Source: Polynucleobacter sp. UK-Gri1-W3 (lineage in GTDB: Bacteria; Pseudomonadota; Gammaproteobacteria; Burkholderiales; Burkholderiaceae). From it: a stretch of DNA of 64,000 nucleotides. Location of the stretch: positions 186,001 through 250,000 of the forward strand of contig NZ_JACVQA010000002.1 of assembly GCF_018881595.1 (NCBI RefSeq). The letters run 5' to 3'. Positions within the stretch are counted from its first letter, which is position 1. Each line of letters begins with the position of its first letter. A program made the position numbers and the translations under genes. Under the pieces are notes generated by a model, which saw only the letters and a program-made list of their open reading frames with translations, was not told the DNA's origin and did no database searches. Of this stretch, positions 21,335 through 30,397 are shown piece after piece.

Positions 21335-21949
21335 ATGAGCACCTCCAACAATGCGCCCCAAAACTCACCTCTTATCCTGGCGTCTACATCCAAATATCGT
21401 CGTGAACTTTTAGAGCGTCTACGCATTCCTTTTGAAGTGGTTTCACCAAAAGTAGATGAGACGCCACTCACCGGTGAAAGCACTCTCGATTTAGCCCTGC
21501 GCCTTGCGCATGCAAAAGCAGCTGCGGTTGCCAAACAGTTTCCAGATGCGTGGGTGATTGGCTCTGATCAAGTTGCCGATCTTTGTGGTGCAGCGATTGG
21601 AAAGCCCGGTAACTTTGAAAGAGCGTTAGCCCAGTTACAACTCATGGGCGGTCAAGTAGTGACTTTTCAAACAGCGCTTTGTTTGATGAAGGGCGAAATC
21701 CAAACAACTATTTGCATTCCGACTGAAGTAGCTTTTCGCAAACTTCCGGATAGCGTACTAGAGGCTTACCTGCTTGCTGAAGAGCCTTATGATTGTGCCG
21801 GCAGCGCCAAGTCAGAGGGACTTGGCATCAGCCTGCTAGAGTCGATCAAGAGTGATGACCCAACAGCTTTAATTGGTTTGCCGTTGATTGCATTAACTGG
21901 CTTATTACGTGATGCCGGGTTTGCAATTCCATTAAAAACTAAGCAATAA
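21335..21949 (+). CDS. Maf/YceF-type nucleoside triphosphate pyrophosphatase
   Basis: House-cleaning pyrophosphatase that hydrolyses modified nucleotides such as 7-methyl-GTP. The Maf signature LASTSKYRRELLERLRIPF is present, and GSDQVADLCGAAIGKPG with a later GSAKSEGLGISLLE fits the YceF subgroup. I start at the ATG at 21335 (MSTSNNAPQNSPLI); an ATG at 21305 adds ten residues. It is followed by a methylase gene 20 bases downstream. Confidence 0.88.
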   Translation: MSTSNNAPQNSPLILASTSKYRRELLERLRIPFEVVSPKVDETPLTGESTLDLALRLAHAKAAAVAKQFPDAWVIGSDQVADLCGAAIGKPGNFERALAQLQLMGGQVVTFQTALCLMKGEIQTTICIPTEVAFRKLPDSVLEAYLLAEEPYDCAGSAKSEGLGISLLESIKSDDPTALIGLPLIALTGLLRDAGFAIPLKTKQ

Positions 21950-21969
21950 AAAAATAAAAGAAGTTCTCC

Positions 21970-22740
21970 ATGAGCAAACTCGGCACTCTATATTTAGTTC
22001 CCAACACTTTGGGTGATGATGCTCGTGTTGAGCAATTACCTTGGGTGCTTCCATCAGAAACGATTACGCAAACAGCCAAGTTAAAACACTGGATTGTTGA
22101 AGATGCCAAGACGGCGCGGGCACTATTAAAAGCAATCGATTCCGCTTCACCATTAGCATGCACCATTCAAGAAATGCAGATGAGCGAATGGCGTGGCGCA
22201 GCGCGTAATGCCAAGTATGGCGATGCGGTGAAGCCTGCTGATTTACTTAAGCCTTTGCTTGCTGGAAATGATATGGGCTTAATGTCTGAAGCAGGCGTAC
22301 CTGGGGTTGCAGATCCTGGTGCAGAATTAGTATTAGCAGCACATAAGCTCGGCGCCAAAGTAAAGCCGTTAGTTGGCCCCAGCTCTATTTTGCTAGGCTT
22401 GATGGCAAGCGGACTGAATGGTCAACGCTTTGCATTTCAGGGCTATCTTCCTCATGACACTCATGAGCGCACGGCAAGGCTAAAACAGTTAGAGGTAGAG
22501 TCCAGAAAATTACAACAGACTCAAATTTGGATTGAGACACCCTATCGCAACACCGCTATGCTCATGGCCTGTATCAATTCGCTAGCGCCGCAAAGCCTGC
22601 TGTGTCTTGGGGTAGACCTTAGTCTGCCATCAGAAATGATCGCCACGCTATCTATTGCTGACTGGCGCAAACGCTACCCGAACGAAGCCGCTTGTGCTCC
22701 ATTACAAAATAGGCCAACAGTATTTCTACTATTGGCCTAG
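21970..22740 (+). CDS. SAM-dependent methyltransferase, RsmI-like (tetrapyrrole methylase fold)
   Basis: A 256-aa protein of the RsmI/YraL-like methylase superfamily. It begins GTLYLVPNTLGDD, then has LMSEAGVPGVADPGAELV (SAM-binding loop), VGPSSILLGLMASGLNGQ and GYLPHDTHERTARLKQLE, which parallel RsmI (16S rRNA C1402 2'-O-methylation). The middle is divergent: RsmI's usual N-terminal segment is altered, so this may be a paralogue with another substrate. It is in a short operon with the Maf gene, a common pairing in beta- and gammaproteobacteria. Confidence 0.75.
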   Translation: MSKLGTLYLVPNTLGDDARVEQLPWVLPSETITQTAKLKHWIVEDAKTARALLKAIDSASPLACTIQEMQMSEWRGAARNAKYGDAVKPADLLKPLLAGNDMGLMSEAGVPGVADPGAELVLAAHKLGAKVKPLVGPSSILLGLMASGLNGQRFAFQGYLPHDTHERTARLKQLEVESRKLQQTQIWIETPYRNTAMLMACINSLAPQSLLCLGVDLSLPSEMIATLSIADWRKRYPNEAACAPLQNRPTVFLLLA

Positions 22741-22766
22741 GCCTTTTATACTTTAGTTTTACTTAA

Positions 22767-23714
22767 TTACTTTAGATCTGGTGTCTTTACTAAAGCTTTA
22801 CCAGCAGCAGCACCAGCCTCTGCGCCAAAGCGCTTAGCAACGCGCTCGGCAAAGTTTTCTTTCATGGTGTAGTCCAAAATATCAGGCGCCTTAAAGATAT
22901 CGCGCGCCACTGTGTCGACCGTGCCATATCCGTCAGCCAAACCAATCTTGACGGCTTGCTCGCCATTCCAAATACGCCCAGAAAATAAATCTGGCACATC
23001 TTTTAAGCGCTCGCCACGACCCTCTTTCACCACTGCAATAAATTGCTGATGAATCTCATCAATCATGGTCTTAACCATCTCTACTTGCTTTGGATTTTCT
23101 TTGCTGAACGGATCCATCATGCCCTTGTTAGAGCCTGAGGTAATCATGCGACGCGTAACGCCTAGCTTATCCATTAGGCCCGTAAAACCAAAGCCTTCCA
23201 TGATTACGCCAATGGATCCCACTAAGCTGGCTTTATCAACCAAAATTTGATCCGCAGCCACCGCAACGTAGTAACCGCCTGATGCGCAAATATCTTCCAC
23301 TACAACATAAAAGGGTTTCTTTGGATAGAGCGTACGCAAACGATGAATCTCATCATTAATCATGCCAGCCTGCACAGGAGATCCTCCGGGACTATTGATG
23401 CGCAATACAACACCAGCACTATTCTCATTCTCAAATGCAGATAGCAACGAAGAATTGATATCCATTGCATTGGCCATTGAGCTGGAAGAAATTTCTCCTT
23501 CGAGAGTTACTAAGGCTGTATGTTTTTCAACCCCCATACCTTTTCCCGGCAGATGAAAATCAAATATCGCCAGCAACGCACCCACAATGACTAACAAGGT
23601 AAGCACACGCAATACTGCTTTCCAACGACGTGCTTTGCGAGTCTCTTTCAAATTCTCCAAAAGGAGATGCTCAAGAGCTTGGCGCTCCCAATGAGGATTT
23701 GGATTATTTTCCAT
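22767..23714 (-). CDS. sppA: Signal peptide peptidase SppA (short S49 form)
   Basis: Membrane-anchored serine protease of family S49 that degrades cleaved signal peptides. One transmembrane segment (about residues 34-51) anchors the periplasmic domain. The likely dyad is S145 in CASGGYY and K197 in GSNKG, 52 residues apart as in Bacillus SppA. The 315-aa length marks the single-domain form. It ends the rluC-gph-sppA operon. Confidence 0.92.
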   Translation of the reverse strand: MENNPNPHWERQALEHLLLENLKETRKARRWKAVLRVLTLLVIVGALLAIFDFHLPGKGMGVEKHTALVTLEGEISSSSMANAMDINSSLLSAFENENSAGVVLRINSPGGSPVQAGMINDEIHRLRTLYPKKPFYVVVEDICASGGYYVAVAADQILVDKASLVGSIGVIMEGFGFTGLMDKLGVTRRMITSGSNKGMMDPFSKENPKQVEMVKTMIDEIHQQFIAVVKEGRGERLKDVPDLFSGRIWNGEQAVKIGLADGYGTVDTVARDIFKAPDILDYTMKENFAERVAKRFGAEAGAAAGKALVKTPDLK

Positions 23715-23743
23715 CTATGAATTCCTTAGTATTGCTAATCACG

Positions 23744-24418
23744 TTATAAATTATGTTTAAGCCATTGTGAAAGTTGCGCTACATCATCAACATGCACTAG
23801 TGATGGCGATTCCTTCAGGGTGCTCGGGGGATGGGCGCCATAAGTTACTGCCACTGCATCCACACCCGCATTTGCCGCCATATCTAAATCATGTGTTGTA
23901 TCGCCAATCATCAGCATGCGGCGAGTCGGCACTTGGGTCACATCTGATAACTCTAACAACATCCCTGGATGCGGCTTGGAGAAGGATTCATCTGCAGTAC
24001 GAGTCTCATGAAAGAGATGACCAATCTCATGATGCTTAAGCGAGCGGTCTAAACCGACACGAGATTTACCTGTGGCTACAGCGAGTAAATATTGTTGCGC
24101 ATGCAATTCTTGCAAAAGCTCTCTGATCCCAACAAACAAATCAAGCTCATGATCTTTAGCCAAGTAGTGATAACGAAAGCGCTCGGTGAGTTTTTGAAAA
24201 TGAATCGGCTCAACCCAAGGTACCGCTCTACGCAATGAATCCTGAATGCCCAAGCCAATGACCGAGCTCGCCAAAGTGTCGTCCGGTGCTTTAAAGCCTA
24301 AATCACGGCATGCTTGCTGAATGCAATGCACGATGGTTGGCGTGGAATCCATAATGGTTCCATCCCAATCCCAAACAATCATGTCGTACGGTCGATTCAA
24401 TTTATTGGCTTGAGACAT
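23744..24418 (-). CDS. HAD-superfamily hydrolase, phosphoglycolate phosphatase-like
   Basis: A 224-aa haloacid dehalogenase-type phosphatase. Motif I is VWDWDGTIMDS with the nucleophilic Asp near residue 16, motif II is AVATGKSR, and motif III/IV is MIGDTTHDLDMAANAG. The fold and size match Gph-like enzymes. It lies nine bases after rluC; in many betaproteobacteria this phosphatase gene accompanies rluC and sppA, and the true substrate is unproven. Confidence 0.85.
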   Translation of the reverse strand: MSQANKLNRPYDMIVWDWDGTIMDSTPTIVHCIQQACRDLGFKAPDDTLASSVIGLGIQDSLRRAVPWVEPIHFQKLTERFRYHYLAKDHELDLFVGIRELLQELHAQQYLLAVATGKSRVGLDRSLKHHEIGHLFHETRTADESFSKPHPGMLLELSDVTQVPTRRMLMIGDTTHDLDMAANAGVDAVAVTYGAHPPSTLKESPSLVHVDDVAQLSQWLKHNL

Positions 24419-24426
24419 TCTTCTTT

Positions 24427-25443
24427 TTACTGTTCAAAGTTTTTCATCATGGCGGTAAATTCTGGCGGCAATGGTGACTCAATCCGCATCTTTTCACCAG
24501 TACGGGGATGGGTAAATCCTGCCAGATGGGCATGCAAATATAAGCGTTTTGATTTAATCAATTTATCTAATTCTTCGAATCCATACTTATCATCGCCCAA
24601 AATCGCGTGCCCTAGTTTTTGTAAATGCACTCGGATTTGGTGGGTGCGTCCTGTCTTCAGTTGAGCCTCAGCTAAAGTGATAGCGGCATCTTCACGCTTG
24701 AGTGTCTTGGTTACTCGCAGGGCCGTATGGCTCGGCACCCCATTTGGATCAACCCGAACTCGACGCTCACCATTCGGCAAAAGATACTTATGAAGTGGGT
24801 ACTTAAGCTGCATGGTTTGCGCGCCCTGAACAATTTCACCATGTGCAAGCAAGAAGTAGCGCTTATCGGTTTGACCTTCACGAATTTGACGATGTAATTC
24901 CACTAAGGCGCTACGCTTTTTGGCTAAGAGCAAAACTCCTGAGGTATCTCGATCAAGGCGATGCACTAATTCCAAAAACTTAAGCTCGGGACGAGTAATC
25001 CTTAAGGTTTCGATTACCCCAAGAGCAATACCTGATCCACCATGGACAGCCAAACCCGCTGGCTTGTTCACTATTAAGAGTGCTTCATCCTCAAAAAGAA
25101 TAGGCATTTTGTCCGAATAGCCATGGGCCCGAGATTTGGTCTGGGCTGAATTTACAGCCGCCATTTGGGCCGGTTCAGCAATTCGGACCGGGGGAACGCG
25201 CACTACATCACCCTCAATCAGTCGAGTTGTGGGCTCAGCCCGCTTTTTATTTACCCGGACTTCCCCAGATCGAATAATTCGGTAAACGTGACTCTTGGGA
25301 ACTCCTTTGGCCCAGCGTAATAGGTAGTTATCCAGGCGTTGGCCAGCCTCTTCCGGACCAATGGTCTGAAGGTGCACCGCAGCAGGTGCTGAAGTATTGG
25401 GCATTTTTGCCTTTAAAGGCGTGGAAATAGGTTCGGATTTCAT
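24427..25443 (-). CDS. rluC: 23S rRNA pseudouridine synthase RluC
   Basis: Converts U955, U2504 and U2580 (E. coli numbering) of 23S rRNA to pseudouridine. An N-terminal S4 RNA-binding domain (AGQRLDNYLLRWAKGVPKSH...GEVRVNKKRAEP) is followed by the catalytic motif HRLDRDTSGVLLLAKK with the essential Asp. The 338-aa length is typical. It is divergent from rne, as is usual in this lineage and in enterobacteria, with about 460 bases between. Confidence 0.92.
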   Translation of the reverse strand: MKSEPISTPLKAKMPNTSAPAAVHLQTIGPEEAGQRLDNYLLRWAKGVPKSHVYRIIRSGEVRVNKKRAEPTTRLIEGDVVRVPPVRIAEPAQMAAVNSAQTKSRAHGYSDKMPILFEDEALLIVNKPAGLAVHGGSGIALGVIETLRITRPELKFLELVHRLDRDTSGVLLLAKKRSALVELHRQIREGQTDKRYFLLAHGEIVQGAQTMQLKYPLHKYLLPNGERRVRVDPNGVPSHTALRVTKTLKREDAAITLAEAQLKTGRTHQIRVHLQKLGHAILGDDKYGFEELDKLIKSKRLYLHAHLAGFTHPRTGEKMRIESPLPPEFTAMMKNFEQ

Positions 25444-25499
25444 GATTTATCTCTCTTGTGACCCCGGCGGGGGACGACAAGGGACTCAACAATACCCCA

Positions 25500-25525
25500 T
25501 TGTCACGCAACTTGTGCCGTATAAT
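25500..25525 (+). promoter_or_regulatory. Probable rne promoter
   Basis: A perfect -10 TATAAT lies at 25520-25525. The nearest -35-like element, TTGTCA at 25500-25505, is only 14 bases away, shorter than ideal. Transcription from here would give the long RNase E leader. Confidence 0.5.
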
Positions 25526-25529
25526 CAAC

Positions 25530-25906
25530 GCTCTAGCCAATTTATTGGCCCGAGACCAACCTGAAGTCAGGTTTGAATCGTGGAGCTTGGAGTCGCCCTT
25601 TAAAAGACTCCCGGGGTTGCCCCTCCCCCGTTTAATGAGGCGCAGGGTTGGTGTGCCGTATGCCGCGACCCGCGATTAGAAGACAGTTTTCAGGCGCGCG
25701 CCTGCATTGATGACCTAAGGGAGGTCTCTGCGGCGATCGTCAGGTGTGGCACCAAATTAACCAACAGTTAAGCTGGTGAGCTAGGCAAAAAATGTCTAGA
25801 TTTGCATGATCCACACTCATAAACCGCCTTGGGCTTAGTCCCAAGTGGTATCTAACTTGTCCCCTAACGCAGCGCGCAACGACGCCCTCCCCCATAGGAG
25901 AGTGTT
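25530..25906 (+). ncRNA. Structured 5' leader of RNase E mRNA (putative autoregulatory element)
   Basis: About 380 non-coding bases before rne are rich in hairpins: GCCAA/TTGGC (25536-25549), AACCTGA/TCAGGTT (25558-25573), GGAGTC/GACTCC (25589-25611), CAGGCGC/GCGCCTG (about 25691-25704) and CTTGGG/CCCAAG (25828-25845). The Shine-Dalgarno GGAG at 25897-25900 can pair with CTCC at 25887-25890. The motif CCCTCCCCC occurs twice, near 25620 and at the ribosome-binding site. RNase E controls its own mRNA through the leader in E. coli; that this leader does so is inference. Confidence 0.6.
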
Positions 25907-28570
25907 ATGAAACGCATGTTGTTTAATGCAACTCAACAAGAAGAGTTGCGAGTTGCCATCGTTGATGGTCAAAAACTCATTGATATCGATATCGAAGCTG
26001 CCGGCCGTGAACAACGCAAAGGCAATATCTACAAAGGTGTCATTACCCGCATTGAACCTTCCCTTGAGGCCTGCTTTGTCAATTACGGCGAAGAACGCCA
26101 TGGCTTCTTGCCATTCAAGGAAGTAGCCCGCAGTTACTTTAAAGAAGGTATCGACGTCCGTAATGCTTCCATTAAGGATGCTTTACGCGAAGGTCAAGAA
26201 ATCATTGTTCAAGTAGAAAAAGAAGAGCGCGGCCAAAAAGGGGCAGCCCTCACATCCTTTGTCTCCTTAGCAGGCCGTTATTTGGTTCTCATGCCGAATA
26301 ACCCACGTGGAGGCGGCGTTTCCCGCCGTATTGAAGGTGAAGACCGCCAAGAACTCCGCGAAGCGATGGCTCAATTAGAAGTGGCAGATGGCATGAGCAT
26401 CATTGCTCGTACCGCTGGTATTGGTCGTGACGCTACTGAATTGCAGTGGGACTTAAGTTACCTCATGCAGTTATGGAAAGCGATCGATGAAGCTGCCAAA
26501 GGCAACTCTGCCCCATTGTTGATTTACCTTGAGTCAAGTTTAGTGATTCGCGCGATTCGCGATTACTTCCAGCCTGATATTGGTGAGATTCTCATCGATA
26601 CCGATGACATTTACGAACAAGCTGCAGCATTTATGTCTGTAGTGATGCCTGACAATTTGCCACGAGTAAAGCGCTATCAAGACGATGTGCCTTTGTTCTC
26701 TCGTTTCCAAATTGAGCATCAAATTGAAACTGCTTATTCACGCACTGTGCCATTGCCATCTGGCGGCGCAATTGTTATCGACCACACTGAAGCCTTGGTT
26801 TCTGTAGACGTCAACTCGGCACGTGCAACCCGTGGCTCTGATATTGAAGAGACCGCTACTCGCACCAACTTAGAAGCTGCCGATGAAATCGCCCGTCAAG
26901 CACGTTTACGTGACTTAGGTGGTTTGATTGTGATCGACTTCATTGATATGGAATCGAGCAAAGCTCAGAAAGATGTTGAGAATCGCTTACGTGACGCTCT
27001 GCGTCATGACCGCGCTCGTGTTCAGATGGGCAAGATCTCTAAGTTTGGCTTGATGGAAATGTCTCGTCAGCGCTTGCGCCCGGCATTATCTGAAGGTAGC
27101 CATGTAACCTGCCCACGTTGTAACGGCACAGGCCATATTCGTGACACCGAATCTTCTGCATTGCAAGTTCTGCGCATCATCCAAGAAGAAGCAATGAAGG
27201 AAAATACAGCAGCGATTCATACTCAAGTGCCGGTCGAAGTGGCTGCATTTCTTTTGAATGAAAAACGCGCTGAAGTGATCAAGATTGAAACTCGCTTCAA
27301 AGTCAATGTCTTGATGGTTCCAAACAAGCATTTAGAAACTCCACATTACAAGCTAGAGCGTTTGCGTCATGACGACCCTCGTCTTGATGATCAAAAAGCT
27401 AGCTACGTGATGGCAGAAGAAGCTGCTCGTGAACTCGAAACAGACACAACAGTTAGCAAAAAAGATGCTGACATAAAAGTACGTCCAGAGGCAGCAGTTA
27501 AAGGAATTACACCAACGCAACCGGCGCCAATTAGCCAACCACGCCCTGCACGCACTGAAAAAGTTGCGAAAGTAGAAAGCACTGGTGGTTTCTTTGGATT
27601 TATTAAGAGCCTCTTTGGATCTTCTCCAGCGGTTGAAGAAAAGCCTGCTCCAAGTAATCCACGTGGTCGCAATCAAGGACGCAACGGTGGCGGTAATGAC
27701 CGCAATCGTGGACGCAACCGTCGTGGTGAACGTACTGAGCGCACCGAGCGCCCAGTAGCAAATGCGGCTGAAGGCACCCCAGCAGAAGGTACTGGCAACA
27801 GTCGCAACCGCAACAACCGTAACGGCAATGGTAACCAAGGCAATCAAAATGGTCCTAAACCAGAACGCCAAGCTAACCCAGCAGCAGTAACACCTGCAAC
27901 TGAAGCAGCTCCCGGTAGCGAAACTGCTCCAGCAGCGGATGGTGAAGAGCGTCGTGGTCGTGGTCGCAACCGTCGAGGTCGTGGTCGTGGTCAACGTGGT
28001 GAGCGCACTGAAGGTGGTAATGACGCAGCAAGCACATCAACTAATGCACCAGCAACGACAGCATCTGCAAGTCCATTTACAGGTCCTCCAGTTGGAATGG
28101 GCGGCGCATCTTCTTCAATGCCGATTCAGAACATCGTCAATAGTTTTGGCAATGCAAAACCTGTTGCAGAGAAACAAGAAAGGCAAGAGCGTACTCCACG
28201 TACTCCACGTCCTCCACGTCAATCCAATCGCCCTGCGCAAAATTCTGCTCCTACATCAGCTCCTATACCTACAACCACTCCAGCGCCTGTTGCTGTAGCG
28301 GCCCCAAAGTTAGAAGTGATTGCTAAGCCTGCACCTGAGCTTCCTAAGGTTGCCTTCCAGGCGCTTGAAGAAACCCCTTTGCATAGCGTTGTGCAATCAG
28401 CCGGCATGATCTGGGTCGCTACCGACTCTTCAAAGCATGCTGAAGCACAGAACCAGATTCAGGCGGAGCCTGTTGCTCATAACTTAGGTAGAGCACCCAA
28501 ACCGGCTGCTAGCCTTCATGATGGTCCTATGGTTTTAGTTGAAACCGGCGGCCAAGAAAAAACGGTTTAA
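25907..28570 (+). CDS. rne: Ribonuclease E
   Basis: Main endoribonuclease of mRNA decay and rRNA/tRNA processing. The catalytic half matches E. coli closely: an S1 domain (about 38-125), Asp301 (SVDVNSA) and Asp344 (VIDFIDM), and the zinc-link CPRC at 402-405. The C-terminal half (about 520-887) is low-complexity, with a possible membrane-binding helix ([14 protein letters not shown], about 563-576) and arginine/glycine-rich blocks ([13 protein letters not shown]) that should bind RNA. AGGAG precedes the ATG by six bases. Confidence 0.96.
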   Translation: MKRMLFNATQQEELRVAIVDGQKLIDIDIEAAGREQRKGNIYKGVITRIEPSLEACFVNYGEERHGFLPFKEVARSYFKEGIDVRNASIKDALREGQEIIVQVEKEERGQKGAALTSFVSLAGRYLVLMPNNPRGGGVSRRIEGEDRQELREAMAQLEVADGMSIIARTAGIGRDATELQWDLSYLMQLWKAIDEAAKGNSAPLLIYLESSLVIRAIRDYFQPDIGEILIDTDDIYEQAAAFMSVVMPDNLPRVKRYQDDVPLFSRFQIEHQIETAYSRTVPLPSGGAIVIDHTEALVSVDVNSARATRGSDIEETATRTNLEAADEIARQARLRDLGGLIVIDFIDMESSKAQKDVENRLRDALRHDRARVQMGKISKFGLMEMSRQRLRPALSEGSHVTCPRCNGTGHIRDTESSALQVLRIIQEEAMKENTAAIHTQVPVEVAAFLLNEKRAEVIKIETRFKVNVLMVPNKHLETPHYKLERLRHDDPRLDDQKASYVMAEEAARELETDTTVSKKDADIKVRPEAAVKGITPTQPAPISQPRPARTEKVAKVESTGGFFGFIKSLFGSSPAVEEKPAPSNPRGRNQGRNGGGNDRNRGRNRRGERTERTERPVANAAEGTPAEGTGNSRNRNNRNGNGNQGNQNGPKPERQANPAAVTPATEAAPGSETAPAADGEERRGRGRNRRGRGRGQRGERTEGGNDAASTSTNAPATTASASPFTGPPVGMGGASSSMPIQNIVNSFGNAKPVAEKQERQERTPRTPRPPRQSNRPAQNSAPTSAPIPTTTPAPVAVAAPKLEVIAKPAPELPKVAFQALEETPLHSVVQSAGMIWVATDSSKHAEAQNQIQAEPVAHNLGRAPKPAASLHDGPMVLVETGGQEKTV

Positions 28571-28664
28571 CGCTTATTTAAGCTTTTTCTCCAGACCGCC
28601 TTTTATCCCAAAAGGATACTTGGCGGTTTGGCAGAAACCCCGTTTCACAGCCATAATTGAGACC

Positions 28665-29792
28665 ATGGTTGAAAAAGCAATCCCCAAAGTAATTCCCATC
28701 CGTATTGACGAAGGCAAAGGCCTGTCGCCATCTATTGGCGCGCAGCTGATCACACCCCATAGTCACACCAAAGATACCCGCGGACGCACCCTTAGAGATC
28801 TTCGCATCTCCGTCACAGATCGCTGCAACTTCCGCTGCAACTATTGCATGCCTAAAGAAGTGTTCGACCAAAACTACCCTTACTTGGCTCACAAAGAGTT
28901 ATTGAGCTTTGAAGAAATTACTCGTCTCACTTCTATATTTGCCACACTAGGCGTTGAAAAAATTAGGCTCACTGGTGGCGAGCCTTTGCTGCGTAAGAAC
29001 TTAGAAGTACTGATTGAGATGCTGACCAAAATCCAGACGACCGCAGGCAAACCACTAGACCTCACGCTAACTACCAACGGCAGCATCTTACGCAAAAAGG
29101 CTGCTGCATTAAAAGCCGCTGGCCTGCATCGCTTGACAGTCAGCCTTGATGGCCTAGACGACGCTATCTTTAAAAAGATGAATGATGTCGACTTCCCAGT
29201 AGCAGATGTCCTCGATGGAATTAAAGCGGCGCAAGAGGTTGGCTTTGAGAATATTAAAGTCAATATGGTGGTTAAAAAAGGCACTAACGATCATGAGATT
29301 GTTGCGATGGCCAAACACTTCAAAGGCAGCGGAATTATTCTGCGTTTTATTGAGTTTATGGATGTGGGCAGTTCGAATGGTTGGAATATGGAGCAAGTCC
29401 TTCCCTCCAAAGAAGTCATTTCCCGTATTAATGAAATGTGTCCACTGGAGCCAGTTGAGGCTAACTATGCTGGCGAAGTTGCTCAGCGCTGGCGTTATGT
29501 CGATGGCTCAGGTGAGATTGGCGTGATCTCCAGTGTTACCCAAACCTTCTGTCACGAATGCTCGAGAGCACGTATCTCAACCGATGGGCAAATGTATCTC
29601 TGTCTCTTTGCGAATGAAGGATTTGATTTCAAAACTTTATTGCGTTCAGAGAAAAGTGATTTAGAAATCGCTAATGCCGTCATAAATACTTGGTCAACTC
29701 GCGATGATCACTATTCAGAAATTCGCGGCTCACATACCGCCAACCTTTCTTCCGGCAACCGCAAGGTTGAAATGTCCTATATTGGCGGCTAA
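28665..29792 (+). CDS. moaA: GTP 3',8-cyclase (molybdenum cofactor synthesis)
   Basis: Radical SAM enzyme for the first step of molybdopterin synthesis. The first Fe-S cluster is bound by C54, C58 and C61 (RCNFRCNYC), the second by [11 protein letters not shown]...YLCLF; the C-terminal GG needed for activity is present. I start at the ATG at 28665 ([11 protein letters not shown]); the open frame back to 28539 overlaps the end of rne and has no family similarity. It begins a moaA-mobA-moeA operon. Confidence 0.95.
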   Translation: MVEKAIPKVIPIRIDEGKGLSPSIGAQLITPHSHTKDTRGRTLRDLRISVTDRCNFRCNYCMPKEVFDQNYPYLAHKELLSFEEITRLTSIFATLGVEKIRLTGGEPLLRKNLEVLIEMLTKIQTTAGKPLDLTLTTNGSILRKKAAALKAAGLHRLTVSLDGLDDAIFKKMNDVDFPVADVLDGIKAAQEVGFENIKVNMVVKKGTNDHEIVAMAKHFKGSGIILRFIEFMDVGSSNGWNMEQVLPSKEVISRINEMCPLEPVEANYAGEVAQRWRYVDGSGEIGVISSVTQTFCHECSRARISTDGQMYLCLFANEGFDFKTLLRSEKSDLEIANAVINTWSTRDDHYSEIRGSHTANLSSGNRKVEMSYIGG

Positions 29793-30397
29793 TGATTTCG
29801 ACTAAAGACATTACTGGACTAATACTTGCTGGTGGCCGTGCCCAACGTATGGGTGGTATCGATAAAGGTTTAATTCCTTTTCATAACAAGCCCCTGATTG
29901 AATCGGCAATTGCCAAGCTAAAGAATCAGACACAATCTATCATCATTAATGCCAACCGCAACATTACAAAGTATGCAGGCTATGGATACCCCGTCATCAT
30001 GGACGAGACGCCGGATTTTTCAGGCCCCTTAGCTGGATTCTCTGTAGGCCTAAAGGCTTGTAAAACCCCTTATCTCCTTACCTCACCGTGTGACTCGCCC
30101 TTACTGCCCAATAATCTTGCTGAGGCATTGGGTGCGCAGATGGAGCGAGGTAACTTTGAATTAGTTTATGCCTCCAGCAGAGAGGCTGATGGCAAAGTAT
30201 GGGCACAACCGGTATTTTGCTTAATGCACACAAATCTACAAGACTCTCTCGCTAATTTTTTACAGAAGGGCGATCTCAAAATTGATCGCTGGTTTAAAGA
30301 GTTACGAAGCAGTACCGTAATTTTTGAAGACCCTCAAGATTTCGCCAATGTAAATACCCCTGAAGAATTAAAGTCGCTAGAAAAAGTATCAGCATGA
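29792..30397 (+). CDS. mobA: Molybdenum cofactor guanylyltransferase
   Basis: Attaches GMP to molybdopterin to form the MGD cofactor of DMSO-reductase-type enzymes. The nucleotide-binding start LILAGGRAQRMGGIDKGLIPF and the SPCDSPLLP segment are typical of MobA. It shares one base with the moaA stop codon and overlaps moeA by four. No MGD-type enzyme lies in this window, so its client enzymes must be elsewhere. Confidence 0.93.
   Translation: MISTKDITGLILAGGRAQRMGGIDKGLIPFHNKPLIESAIAKLKNQTQSIIINANRNITKYAGYGYPVIMDETPDFSGPLAGFSVGLKACKTPYLLTSPCDSPLLPNNLAEALGAQMERGNFELVYASSREADGKVWAQPVFCLMHTNLQDSLANFLQKGDLKIDRWFKELRSSTVIFEDPQDFANVNTPEELKSLEKVSA

Noticed and set aside
22710..22750. TAGGCCAA / TTGGCCTA repeat at the end of the RsmI-like gene as a terminator
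   Set aside because: The loop is long, most of it lies inside the coding region, and no proper T-run follows the stem.
27353..27994. Long open frame on the minus strand opposite the C-terminal half of rne, rich in Thr, Trp and Phe
   Set aside because: It is antisense to the Arg/Gly-rich tail of RNase E. Its composition follows from that biased coding strand, and there is no ribosome-binding site or neighbour logic.
27660..28010. Repeated GGTCGCAACCG-like units in rne, possible DNA repeat or CRISPR-like array
   Set aside because: The repeats are irregular in length and spacing and encode the RG/RN-rich disordered tail in frame, so they reflect protein composition.
28539..28664. moaA starting at 28539, overlapping the 3' end of rne
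   Set aside because: The first 42 residues do not resemble MoaA and encode the overlap with rne; the ATG at 28665 gives the family start.
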